From: JANMJD01 sp963828405
Lineage (GTDB): Bacteria > Actinomycetota > Acidimicrobiia > Acidimicrobiales > Ilumatobacteraceae
DNA length: 64,000 bases
Direction of reading: 5' to 3'
Assembly: GCA_963828405.1 (NCBI GenBank)
Contig: CAWHEG010000031.1
Span: forward strand, 1,860,001-1,924,000
The translations under genes were made by a program, and so were the position numbers. This document shows, piece after piece, positions 35,432 through 43,128 of this stretch. Below the pieces are notes generated by a model, which saw nothing but the letters and a program-made list of their open reading frames with translations, was not told the DNA's origin and searched no databases. Every line of letters starts with the position of its first letter. Within the stretch, counting starts at the first letter, position 1.

Positions 35432-36145
35432 GTGCATCGACCGTTGATCGGGATCAGCGCCGAGATGGTGGTGGTCGAGCGGTACTGGGGGACCCAGCCG
35501 CATCAGGCCGTGCCCGATGCCTACGTGACCGCCGTGCGGGCGGCCGGCGGCGTGCCGGTGGTGCTCCCCGTCGGCGACCCCGACCTGGCGGAGGAGGTGC
35601 TGGCCCGGCTCGACGGCCTCGTGCTCACCGGCGGTAACGACGTCGACCCGTCGTTGTACGGCCAGACCCGGATCGACGCCGGCACGGGTGGCGAGATCGA
35701 CCCGGCGCGGGACCGTTTCGAGATCGCCCTGATCAACGCGGCCATCGACGGCGGCGTCGCGGCCCTGTGCGTCTGCCGGGGCCAGCAGGTGCTCAACGTC
35801 GCCCGGGGCGGCACCCTGATCCAGCATCTCGACCGCCACGACACGACGCCGGCCGATCGGCGCACGTCGCACGAGCTGACCGTCGACGGGGCCAGCCGGT
35901 TCGCCCGTCGCTTTGCCGGCCTCCGGCGGGCGAACTCGTTCCACCACCAGGCGGTCGACCGTCCCGGTACGGGTGTCCGGGTCGCCGCCATCGCGGCCGA
36001 TGGGGTCGCCGAGGCGATCGAACTCGACGGGTTCGGCCACGTCGTCAGCGTGCAGTGGCATCCGGAACTGCTGATCGACGACGACGAGCACCTCGGTCTG
36101 TTCGAGTGGCTGGTCGCCGAGGCACGTGGCCGTCGGGATCAGTAG
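35432..36145 (+). CDS. gamma-glutamyl-gamma-aminobutyrate hydrolase family protein (class I amidotransferase)
   Basis: 237 residues of the PuuD/peptidase C26 type: the N-terminus HRPLIGISAE, LDGLVLTGGNDVDPSLY, the nucleophile Cys in ALCVCRGQQVLNVARGG, and the catalytic His-Pro-Glu in VQWHPELL near the C-terminus. It hydrolyses gamma-glutamyl bonds, for example gamma-glutamyl-GABA in putrescine use or folate polyglutamates. The GTG start has GGGGGAGGG 8 bases upstream. Its last 7 bases overlap the end of the converging baeRF gene. Confidence 0.87.
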   Translation: MHRPLIGISAEMVVVERYWGTQPHQAVPDAYVTAVRAAGGVPVVLPVGDPDLAEEVLARLDGLVLTGGNDVDPSLYGQTRIDAGTGGEIDPARDRFEIALINAAIDGGVAALCVCRGQQVLNVARGGTLIQHLDRHDTTPADRRTSHELTVDGASRFARRFAGLRRANSFHHQAVDRPGTGVRVAAIAADGVAEAIELDGFGHVVSVQWHPELLIDDDEHLGLFEWLVAEARGRRDQ

Positions 36146-37257
36146 CGGAAGATGGCGGCCACCGAGGCGTCGGCCGGCAGCAGTTCGGGCGGCGCGAGGT
36201 GGACGCCCGCGCCGTGCCGCCAGGCCTCGGTGACGGCGAGGTTGACCAGGTCGACGCGTTCGCCGGCCGGTGCACGCCCTTCGTCGGTCTCCCCGAGCCG
36301 CCACACCGGGTCGGGGCCGCCGAGGAGCAGCGTCTCCACCCGCCCGGCGGCCGCCGCGGCGATCACCTCGTCGAGGTCGCAGGCGCCCAGGCCGGTGCCG
36401 TGCACCTCGGCGAAGCGGCGGCTCAGCCCGACGGCGAGCGCCTCGCCGTCGTCCCGGGTCGCACCGACACGCTCGTACAGCTCACGCAGGCTCAGCCGGG
36501 CGGAGCTCCCGACGTTGACGGCGACGGTGTGCGGATGGCGGGTCAGGCCGGTGAACCGGGCGACCTCGGGAGTGGTTCCGGCGACGAACAACGTCCCGAC
36601 CCGGTCGGCGCCGAGGTAGTCGAGCACCGCGTGATCGACGTGGTGGAAGTACCGCTCGAGGCGTTCCTTGCGTGATTCCCGCTGAGCCCCGCTGCCGTGG
36701 CCGATCGTCGTGAAGTGACCCGACCCGACTGGCTGGCCGGAGTGGGATCCGACATGCCGCTCGACCCGTTCGTACCACAATGAGTCGTCGACGGAGTGGG
36801 CCAGGTCGGGGACCGCGCACTCGTGCAGCGAGTCCGCGTCGATGCGGTAGAGCCGCACGTTGCGTGCCCCGACGGTGAGCACGTGGCCGCCGGACCCGGT
36901 GTCCATCGCCGCCAGGAGCGGGCTGACCTCGAACCGGGGGCCGACGGTCACCAGCGCTTCGACGACGGCGTCCAGCGGGAGCTCGAGGGAGAGCCCGGGG
37001 GCGCAGAAGTAGGCCAATGTGCCGACATGTCCGAAGCTGGCCCGTTCTGCGGCCGCGTTCGGCCCCGCCAACAGGTCCTCGGCGCCGCCGGACCCCCGCC
37101 GGTCGAGGGCGGCTTGCGCCGCTCCGATCAGGCCCCTCAGTCTCGTCGCCGCACAGCGCTGGTCGGCCCCATGGCCGATGGGCAGGTAGATCGAGACGCA
37201 GTCGCCGTTGTCGAAGCGCGCCAGTTGATCGAACACCGAACGTGTCACGGATGTCAT
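36139..37257 (-). CDS. baeRF-type (archaeo-eukaryotic release factor-like) protein
   Basis: A 372-residue protein resembling the bacterial homologues of eRF1, such as Rv2629-like proteins. The N-terminal part has CVSIYLPIGHGADQR and a long beta-rich segment; the middle GQPVGSGHFTTIGHGSGAQR with KERLERYFHHVDHAVLDYL corresponds to the flexible catalytic-like loop and the start of the second domain. The C-terminal part (EVIAAAAAGRVETLLLGG) is the L7Ae-like domain. A role at ribosomes in dormancy is inferred for the family. It is divergent from the BON protein gene, and a motif with GGCTCT lies about 40 bases upstream of its ATG. Confidence 0.72.
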   Translation of the reverse strand: MTSVTRSVFDQLARFDNGDCVSIYLPIGHGADQRCAATRLRGLIGAAQAALDRRGSGGAEDLLAGPNAAAERASFGHVGTLAYFCAPGLSLELPLDAVVEALVTVGPRFEVSPLLAAMDTGSGGHVLTVGARNVRLYRIDADSLHECAVPDLAHSVDDSLWYERVERHVGSHSGQPVGSGHFTTIGHGSGAQRESRKERLERYFHHVDHAVLDYLGADRVGTLFVAGTTPEVARFTGLTRHPHTVAVNVGSSARLSLRELYERVGATRDDGEALAVGLSRRFAEVHGTGLGACDLDEVIAAAAAGRVETLLLGGPDPVWRLGETDEGRAPAGERVDLVNLAVTEAWRHGAGVHLAPPELLPADASVAAIFRY

Positions 37258-37285
37258 GGGCGTGATGGTCGTCGCCGAAGCACCC

Positions 37286-37310
37286 GAACGGTAGAGCCGA
37301 AAGCCATGCG
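37286..37310 (-). promoter_or_regulatory. partial DosR-like motif upstream of the baeRF gene
   Basis: Read on the minus strand, GGCTTTCGGCTCTACC shares TCGGCTCT with the better sites at 37373 and 41656 and is centred about 40 bases upstream of the baeRF ATG. The first half-site is poor, so this is a weak member of the motif set. Confidence 0.3.
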
Positions 37311-37372
37311 TCGCCCGGGATCGTCCGGCCCCCGGTGCGTCCGGCGGGCGACCGCCGATCGGTGCTCGCCGC

Positions 37373-37391
37373 GGGGACCATCGGCTCTGTC
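37373..37391 (+). promoter_or_regulatory. DosR-like box upstream of the BON/PEP synthase operon
   Basis: GGGGACCATCGGCTCTGTC matches the 41656 site at 15 of 17 positions (GGACCA, two variable bases, GGCTCTGTC). It contains the GGGAC half-site of the mycobacterial DosR consensus. It lies about 80 bases upstream of the BON gene and between two divergent stress genes. Confidence 0.5.
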
Positions 37392-37470
37392 GCGACCACG
37401 TTCCGGATGCCCATGATGAGTGCCTACCGAGGAAGTTTCACCGACCTCACGCACGGAATCGAGCAGGACG

Positions 37471-38325
37471 ATGGCTGTTGAACAACGACCCACATGCCGG
37501 CGGGGAGTGCCGCGGACCACCGCTGGATACGCCGTGGTCGCCGCCTTGGTCGTCGGCGCGTTGCTGGCCGTGGCCCTCGGACTGCGGCGCGTGCTCACCG
37601 GTCGATGGGGATGGATCCGGAGGCTGCGTGACGCCCGCCGACGCCGGGTCAACCGGCGAGGTGGCACGCTGCTGCGCGAGCTGCGCGTCGAGAACGCCGA
37701 CGAGGTGGTCCTCGCCGACCGCGTCCGCTCGAGCATCGGGCCGCTGATCCACGAACTCGACCTGCCCCGCATCCACGTGATGGCCGAGGGCGACCGGGTG
37801 CTGCTCCACGGCGATGTCGACACCCCCGAGACCCGCGAGCGGATCGAGGCGGCCGTCCGCCGGGTCGAGGGTGTGGAAACAGTCGCCTCCTATCTGCGTG
37901 TCGGGCTGCTCCCCGGCGAGCACCGGCCGTCGGAGTCCCCCAGGGACGATCCGTCGGCGATGACGCGGCGGATGCACGAGGCCCTGGCCCGACTGGGCAT
38001 CGACGGCCGTCCGGCCGAGTTGGCCCTGGGCGAGACGGTCCGGCTGTGGACGGCCGTGCTCCCCGCCGATGAGCGGGCCCACGTGATGGCCCACCTCCCC
38101 GACGACGTCAGGGCGTTCGTGGGTTTGCAGCCCCCGGGCGGAGCGGAGCTCCCCGACTGTCCGGCCGACCTGTTCGAAGAGGTCCGTCGGCGCAGCGGTC
38201 TGCGTGCCGCGGACACCGAGCACGCCGTGCGGGCCATCATCCACGAGCTGCACACGCTGGTGCCCGAGGAACGCGACGACATCGCCGCCGTGCTGCCTCC
38301 CGGGCTCCTGGCGCTGTGGGCGTGA
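37471..38325 (+). CDS. membrane-anchored BON domain protein with C-terminal DUF2267
   Basis: 284 residues from ATG 37471, supported by GAGCAGGA just upstream. A single N-terminal helix (YAVVAALVVGALLAVALGL, about residues 20-38) and a basic stretch are followed by a BON domain (about 75-150: DRVRSSIGPL, GDRVLLHGDVDTPETRE, VEGVETVASYL). From about 168 a DUF2267 domain follows (MHEALARLGIDGRPAE, HVMAHLPDDVRAFV, DIAAVLPPGLLALWA). BON domains bind membranes or phospholipids. Its stop overlaps the GTG of PEP synthase by 4 bases, linking the two. A DosR-like box precedes it. Confidence 0.8.
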   Translation: MAVEQRPTCRRGVPRTTAGYAVVAALVVGALLAVALGLRRVLTGRWGWIRRLRDARRRRVNRRGGTLLRELRVENADEVVLADRVRSSIGPLIHELDLPRIHVMAEGDRVLLHGDVDTPETRERIEAAVRRVEGVETVASYLRVGLLPGEHRPSESPRDDPSAMTRRMHEALARLGIDGRPAELALGETVRLWTAVLPADERAHVMAHLPDDVRAFVGLQPPGGAELPDCPADLFEEVRRRSGLRAADTEHAVRAIIHELHTLVPEERDDIAAVLPPGLLALWA

Positions 38326-40658
38326 CGGCGATGGCCTCGATTCGGTGGTTCCACGACCTCGGCCGCGACGACGTCGCCATCGCCGGCGGGAAGGGGGCGA
38401 ATCTGGGGGAGCTGACCCGAGCCGGTTTCCACGTCCCCCCCGGGTTCGTCATCGGCGCCGACGCCTACCTCGAGGCGATCGACGCAGTCGGCATCCGCAG
38501 CGAACTGGCCGGGCTGACCGCCCAGACCTCACCGAGCGAGCCCGAGTCGATCTCGGCCGCCGGGCACGGTCGTGCGCTCGTCCGGCGCACCGGCATCCCG
38601 CCCGCGCTCGCCGCCGACGTGGAGCACGCCTATGCGGCGTTGTGCGAGCAGTCCGGTCGACCCGACGTGGCCGTCGCCGTCCGATCGTCGGCCACGGCAG
38701 AGGACACGGCGGGGACCTCGTTCGCCGGCATGCACCGCACCTTCACCAACGTCACGGGCCGGGAGGCGCTGTTCGCAGCCGTGCTGTCGTGCTGGGAGTC
38801 GCTGTGGGGGAACCGGGCCGTCGCCTACCGGGCGGCCCGCGAGGTCGGCAGCGAACCGGCCATCGCCGTCGTCGTGCAGCAGATGCTCGACGTCGACCGT
38901 TCGGGGGTCGCCTTCACCGTCGACCCGAGCACCGGCGACACCAACTCGATCGTGATCGAGGCTGCCTACGGGCAGGGTGAGGTGGTGGTCAGTGGTCGGG
39001 TCGAGCCCGACACCTACGTCGTGTCGCGCGACCCACGGCGTGTGCAGCACGCCCGGCGGGGGAGCCAGACCTCGGCGATCGTGCGCAGCGCCGCGGGGGC
39101 CGACGAGGTGCGTGAGCTGACGCCCGAGGAGCACGGGACCCGTGTGCTGACCGATGCCGAGGTGCTGGCGATCGCCGACATCGGCTGTCGGATCGAGACC
39201 CACTACGGCGGCGAGCCGCAGGACCTCGAATGGGCATACGAGCGCGGCGGCGAACTGTGGATCGTCCAGACCCGCCCGATCACCACGCTGGGCCGCCCGG
39301 GCCCGGCGGCCGAGCCGGCACCGGCGCCGGAGGCCGGGCCCGCACGGATCCTGGTTCGCGGGCTGGGGGCGACGTCGGGCGCGGCGAGCGGACGGGTCCG
39401 GGTGATGACCTCCCCCGACGAGGGGGTCCAGTTCCAGACCGGCGAGGTGCTCGTCGCGGCGATGACCGATCCGGATTGGGCACCGCTGATGCGGCGGGCC
39501 GCCGCCGTCGTCACCGACAGCGGCGGCATGACGTGCCATGCGGCGATCGTCAGCCGGGAGCTCGGCGTGCCCTGCGTCGTCGCCACGCGCACGGCGACGA
39601 CGACCCTGCGCACCGGGGAGATCGTCACCGTCGACGGCGCCCGCGGCCTGGTCACCGCCGGGGCGGCGCCGGTGCCGGCCCGTACCGCCGCGACCACGAC
39701 CACCGTGACGGCCCCGATCGGCACGGCGGCGGCGACGCGGATCTACGTCAACGTGGCCCGGGTCGACAGCGCCGTCGCCGCGGCCGGCCTGCCGGTCGAC
39801 GGGGTGGGGTTGCTACGCGCCGAACTGCTGCTCACCGACGCGCTCGGCGGCGAGCATCCCCGCAAGCTGATCGCCGAGAACCGGGGCGAGGAGTTCGTCA
39901 ACCGGCTCGCCGCTCCGCTGACCGAGATCGCCATGGCCTTCGCTCCTCGGCCGGTCATCTACCGCACGACCGACTTCCGGACCAACGAGTTCCGGCACCT
40001 GGCCGGCGGCGAGCAATGGGAGCCCGTCGAGCGGAACCCGATGATCGGTTTTCGCGGCTGCTACCGCTACGTGCGGGAGCCCGACGTCTTCGCCCTCGAG
40101 CTCGCCGCTCTGGCCCGGGCCCGCGAGCAGTGCGGCAACGTCCACCTGATGATCCCGTTCGTCCGCACGTCGTGGGAGCTCGAGGCGTGCCTGGAACTGA
40201 TCGACCGATCACCGTTGGCCGGTCAACGTGCGATGCACCGTTGGGTGATGGCCGAGGTGCCCTCGGTGATCTACCGCATCGGCGACTACGCGGCGATGGG
40301 GATCGACGGCGTCTCGATCGGCTCGAACGACCTCACCCAGCTGATGCTCGGCGTCGACCGCGACTCCGACACCTGCGCCGAGCTGTTCGACGAGGAGGAC
40401 CCGGCGGTGCTCGCCGCCATCGCCGCGATCATCGGCGCCTGCAAGGCGGCCGGGATCAGCTCGTCACTGTGCGGTCAGGCGCCCTCGAACCGCCCCGACT
40501 TCGCCGAGCATCTGGTCAGACTGGGCATCGACTCGGTGTCGGTCGACCCGAGCGCCGTGGCCGCCACGCAGCTGGCGGTCGGGCGTGCCGAGCGCCGGAT
40601 GATGCTCGAGGCGGCCCGGTCGTCCCGGGACGACCGGGCCGCCTCGGACGAGCGGTGA
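38322..40658 (+). CDS. ppsA: phosphoenolpyruvate synthase (pyruvate, water dikinase)
   Basis: 778 residues. The N-terminal ATP-grasp domain carries GGKGANLGELTRAGFHVPPG and VAVRSSATAEDTAGTSFAGM. The swivelling phosphohistidine domain has SGGMTCHAAIVSRELGVPCV, with catalytic His406. The C-terminal PEP/pyruvate TIM barrel has NPMIGFRGCYRY, GIDGVSIGSNDLTQL and SLCGQ with the catalytic Cys. It makes PEP from pyruvate and ATP for gluconeogenesis. Start choices are GTG 38322 (GTGA overlap with the BON gene) and ATG 38331. Coupling to a BON protein and a Usp protein suggests use during dormancy or reactivation rather than ordinary growth. Confidence 0.92.
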   Translation: MTAMASIRWFHDLGRDDVAIAGGKGANLGELTRAGFHVPPGFVIGADAYLEAIDAVGIRSELAGLTAQTSPSEPESISAAGHGRALVRRTGIPPALAADVEHAYAALCEQSGRPDVAVAVRSSATAEDTAGTSFAGMHRTFTNVTGREALFAAVLSCWESLWGNRAVAYRAAREVGSEPAIAVVVQQMLDVDRSGVAFTVDPSTGDTNSIVIEAAYGQGEVVVSGRVEPDTYVVSRDPRRVQHARRGSQTSAIVRSAAGADEVRELTPEEHGTRVLTDAEVLAIADIGCRIETHYGGEPQDLEWAYERGGELWIVQTRPITTLGRPGPAAEPAPAPEAGPARILVRGLGATSGAASGRVRVMTSPDEGVQFQTGEVLVAAMTDPDWAPLMRRAAAVVTDSGGMTCHAAIVSRELGVPCVVATRTATTTLRTGEIVTVDGARGLVTAGAAPVPARTAATTTTVTAPIGTAAATRIYVNVARVDSAVAAAGLPVDGVGLLRAELLLTDALGGEHPRKLIAENRGEEFVNRLAAPLTEIAMAFAPRPVIYRTTDFRTNEFRHLAGGEQWEPVERNPMIGFRGCYRYVREPDVFALELAALARAREQCGNVHLMIPFVRTSWELEACLELIDRSPLAGQRAMHRWVMAEVPSVIYRIGDYAAMGIDGVSIGSNDLTQLMLGVDRDSDTCAELFDEEDPAVLAAIAAIIGACKAAGISSSLCGQAPSNRPDFAEHLVRLGIDSVSVDPSAVAATQLAVGRAERRMMLEAARSSRDDRAASDER

Positions 40659-40698
40659 CCAATGTCCCGTCGGCGGTGGCCCCTCGACCCTGACGATC

Positions 40699-40717
40699 AC
40701 GGGCCGGCGTTCCCCAA
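40699..40717. promoter_or_regulatory. weak DosR-consensus-like site before the Usp gene
   Basis: ACGGGCCGGCGTTCCCCAA fits part of the DosR consensus (GGG at one side, TCCCCAA at the other). It lies only 10 bases from the ATG and partly overlaps the ribosome-binding region, so it could be coincidence. Confidence 0.22.
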
Positions 40718-40726
40718 CCTGGGGGT

Positions 40727-41614
40727 ATGACCAACCAGCGCATCGTCACCGTGGGCCTCGATGGCTCGACCTCCAGTTCGAATGCGCTCGCCTGGGCGGC
40801 GCGGGAGGCCGCCAAGTCGGGTGCGGCGATCTGCGCCGTGCACGCCTACAGCCTCCCCGTCTACGGCGACGGTCTGGGGATCGGGGTGGGACTCACCTCC
40901 GTCGAGCTCGACGCGCTCCATGGCGACCACGAGCAGATGGTCGAGAACCAACTCGCCCCGGTGCGTGCCGCGTTCCCCAAGCTCGAGATCACCACCAGGA
41001 TCGAGATCGGCGCAGCCGTCCCGGCGATCACCGATGCCGCCGAGGGTGCGCAGCTCGTCGTGGTCGGCTCCCGCGGTTCGGGTTCGTGGAGTGCCCTGCT
41101 CCTCGGTTCGGTCGCTCACGGCGTCGCCCATCGGGCGCGATGCCCGGTGGCGCTGATCCCGGACGGGGAGCCCTCGCCGCAGCCGGAGCGCGTGATCGTC
41201 GGCACCGACGGCTCGCCGGCGGCGGCGGCGGCGATCGACTGGGCGAGGCGCGAGGCATGCCTGTGGGGCGTCGAGCTCACCGTTGTGCACGTCTGGGACT
41301 ACCCGTACGTCGGCCCGCGGACGGGCACCGTCGAACCGGTGGAGCTGATGGAGCTCGACGCCGCCAAGGTGCTGGCCCACGACGTGCAGGTGGCCAACGA
41401 GTCGCCCCGTCAACCGCATCGCGTCCACGCCAAGCTGCTGCGCGGCTCACCGGCCGAGGAGCTCGCCGCCGAGGCCGGGCTGGCGGATCTGCTGGTCGTC
41501 GCCGCCCGTGGTCGGGGTGCGTGGCGGTCCGCCGTTCTCGGATCGACGAGCAGTTCCGTGATCCACCGCGCCCACTGCCCGGTCGTGATCGTCCACGCCC
41601 CGGTGGAGGAGTAG
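40727..41614 (+). CDS. universal stress protein with two UspA domains
   Basis: 295 residues with two tandem UspA domains (about 1-145 and 153-293). Each has the ATP-binding pattern: first VGLDGSTSSSNALAWAAREA and VVGSRGSGSWSALLLGSV, second VGTDGSPAAAAAIDWARREA and VVAARGRGAWRSAVLGSTSS (the G-2x-G-9x-G-S/T form). Tandem Usp proteins of this type are prominent in the mycobacterial dormancy regulon. The ATG follows GGGGGT. It lies between PEP synthase and the WS/DGAT gene. Confidence 0.92.
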   Translation: MTNQRIVTVGLDGSTSSSNALAWAAREAAKSGAAICAVHAYSLPVYGDGLGIGVGLTSVELDALHGDHEQMVENQLAPVRAAFPKLEITTRIEIGAAVPAITDAAEGAQLVVVGSRGSGSWSALLLGSVAHGVAHRARCPVALIPDGEPSPQPERVIVGTDGSPAAAAAIDWARREACLWGVELTVVHVWDYPYVGPRTGTVEPVELMELDAAKVLAHDVQVANESPRQPHRVHAKLLRGSPAEELAAEAGLADLLVVAARGRGAWRSAVLGSTSSSVIHRAHCPVVIVHAPVEE

Positions 41615-41655
41615 TCCTGTCCCCACGATCGTCGACCCTCGTCGGTTCCCGGAAC

Positions 41656-41673
41656 GGACCAAAGGCTCTGTCC
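41656..41673 (+). promoter_or_regulatory. DosR-like box upstream of the WS/DGAT gene
   Basis: GGACCAAAGGCTCTGTCC, centred about 40 bases before GTG 41704, matches the 37373 site at 15 of 17 aligned positions. Its ends GGAC/GTCC are symmetric, as expected for a dimeric response regulator site. Confidence 0.5.
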
Positions 41674-41703
41674 GGGCGGGATCCGGGCGTGCAGGATCGG
41701 CCT

Positions 41704-43128
41704 GTGGGAAACCGGAACGACTCGGTGATGAGCCCGCTCGACGCGCTGTTCCTGCAGGTCGAGGACGGCATCTCGCACATGCACATCGGGTCGTGCGCGA
41801 TCTTCGAGGGCCCTGCGCCGTCGATCGGCGAGGTCACCCGCCTGATCGGGAGCAAGCTCCCGAGGCTGACCCGCTACCGCCAGAAGGTGCGGTTCGTCCC
41901 GGGCGGGCTGGGCCGCCCGGTCTGGGTCGACGCCCCCGACTTCGATCTCGACCACCACGTCCGCCACTCGGCCGTGCCCCCCGCCTCCGGCGACGACGCC
42001 CTGGAGCGCCTGATGGGCCGGCTGATGTCGCAGGAGCTCGATCGGCGGCGCCCGCTGTGGGAGGTGTGGATGATCGAGGGCCTCGGTGACGGCCGCTGGG
42101 CGTTGATCAGCAAGGTGCACCACTGCATGGTCGACGGCATCGCCGGCACCGATCTGATCGCCACGATGCTCGATGCCGATCGGGAGGCCGCGGTGGCGGA
42201 GGCCGAACCGTGGAACCCGTCGCCCGAGCCGTCCGGGCTGGAGCTCGCCGTGCGTGCCGCCGCCCGGCTCGCCACCGATCCGGCCCGGCGGCTCGCCCGG
42301 CTCTCGCCACGGGATCTGGGTCCCCGCGCCGTGTTCCACCGGGTGGGCGAGGTGGCCGGCGGCCTGCGCTCGTTCGCCCGGGTGATCGCCCCGGTCCGGC
42401 CGATGTCGATCACCGGGCCGATCGGACCGCACCGTCGGTGGTCGGCCGGGCGATGTCGGCTCGACGAGGTCAAGGCGATCAGCCGCGCCTTCGGCTGTTC
42501 GGTCAACGACGTGATGCTCAGCGCGGTCACCGGCGCCCTGCGCTCGGCGCTGCTCGACCGCGACGAACCCGTCGCCGACGACCTGGTCGTGCGCTCCCTC
42601 GTGCCCGTCTCGGTTCGCCGGCCCGGGGACCGCACCGCGAACAACCAGGTGTCGCTGATCATCGCCGAGCTGCCCGTCGGCATCGTCGACCCGCTGTCGC
42701 GGCTGTCCGGTGTGAGCGACCTGATGGCCCGGCTGAAGGCCTCGCACGAGGCGACCGCCGGTGCGGCGGTCCTGGCAGGCGCCGAGTTGGTGCCCCCGGC
42801 GCTGGTCGCCGCCGGCGTCCGGGCGTCGACGGCCGTCCTTCGTCGGCACCCCCAGCGGACGATCAACACCGTCACCACCAACGTGCCCGGGCCGCAGTTC
42901 CCGTTGTTCGCCCTCGGACGGGAGATGGTCGAGTACCTGCCCTACGTGCCCCTCGCCGAGGGCGTGCGTCTCGGCGTGGCGATCATCTCGTACAACGGTC
43001 GCATCTCGTGGGGGGTCACCGGCGACGACGACGGCGCCCCCGACGTGCACCTGATGGCACAGCGGATCGAGGCCGAGATCGCCGGGCTCGGCCAGCTGTC
43101 CCGGCGCCGGCAGAGGAGAACATCATGA
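41704..43128 (+). CDS. wax ester synthase / diacylglycerol O-acyltransferase
   Basis: A 474-residue WS/DGAT (Tgs type). MSPLDALFLQVEDG is the family N-terminus; the catalytic HHCMVDG is at residues 139-145 (His-His-x-x-x-Asp-Gly). SVNDVMLSAVTGALR and TTNVPGPQFPLFALG are further conserved blocks. It makes triacylglycerol or wax esters from acyl-CoA, a typical storage step in non-growing actinobacteria. Starts GTG 41704, GTG 41725 and ATG 41728 are all possible. It overlaps the acyl-CoA ligase ATG by 4 bases, so ligase and acyltransferase form a lipid-storage pair. A DosR-like box lies about 40 bases upstream. Confidence 0.92.
   Translation: MGNRNDSVMSPLDALFLQVEDGISHMHIGSCAIFEGPAPSIGEVTRLIGSKLPRLTRYRQKVRFVPGGLGRPVWVDAPDFDLDHHVRHSAVPPASGDDALERLMGRLMSQELDRRRPLWEVWMIEGLGDGRWALISKVHHCMVDGIAGTDLIATMLDADREAAVAEAEPWNPSPEPSGLELAVRAAARLATDPARRLARLSPRDLGPRAVFHRVGEVAGGLRSFARVIAPVRPMSITGPIGPHRRWSAGRCRLDEVKAISRAFGCSVNDVMLSAVTGALRSALLDRDEPVADDLVVRSLVPVSVRRPGDRTANNQVSLIIAELPVGIVDPLSRLSGVSDLMARLKASHEATAGAAVLAGAELVPPALVAAGVRASTAVLRRHPQRTINTVTTNVPGPQFPLFALGREMVEYLPYVPLAEGVRLGVAIISYNGRISWGVTGDDDGAPDVHLMAQRIEAEIAGLGQLSRRRQRRTS

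Noticed and set aside
33541..35637. 698-codon plus-strand frame spanning the amidase gene, and a possible short gene starting at ATG 33757 (MRTHDVLWVARGDTV)
   Set aside because: The first 58 codons could be read as coupled to the XRE gene (TGATG), but the frame has no stop before running antisense through the amidase, and no family is recognisable.
41603..41703. Riboswitch or structured leader before the WS/DGAT gene
   Set aside because: The interval is about 100 bases and, apart from the DosR-like box, shows no conserved riboswitch core or terminator.
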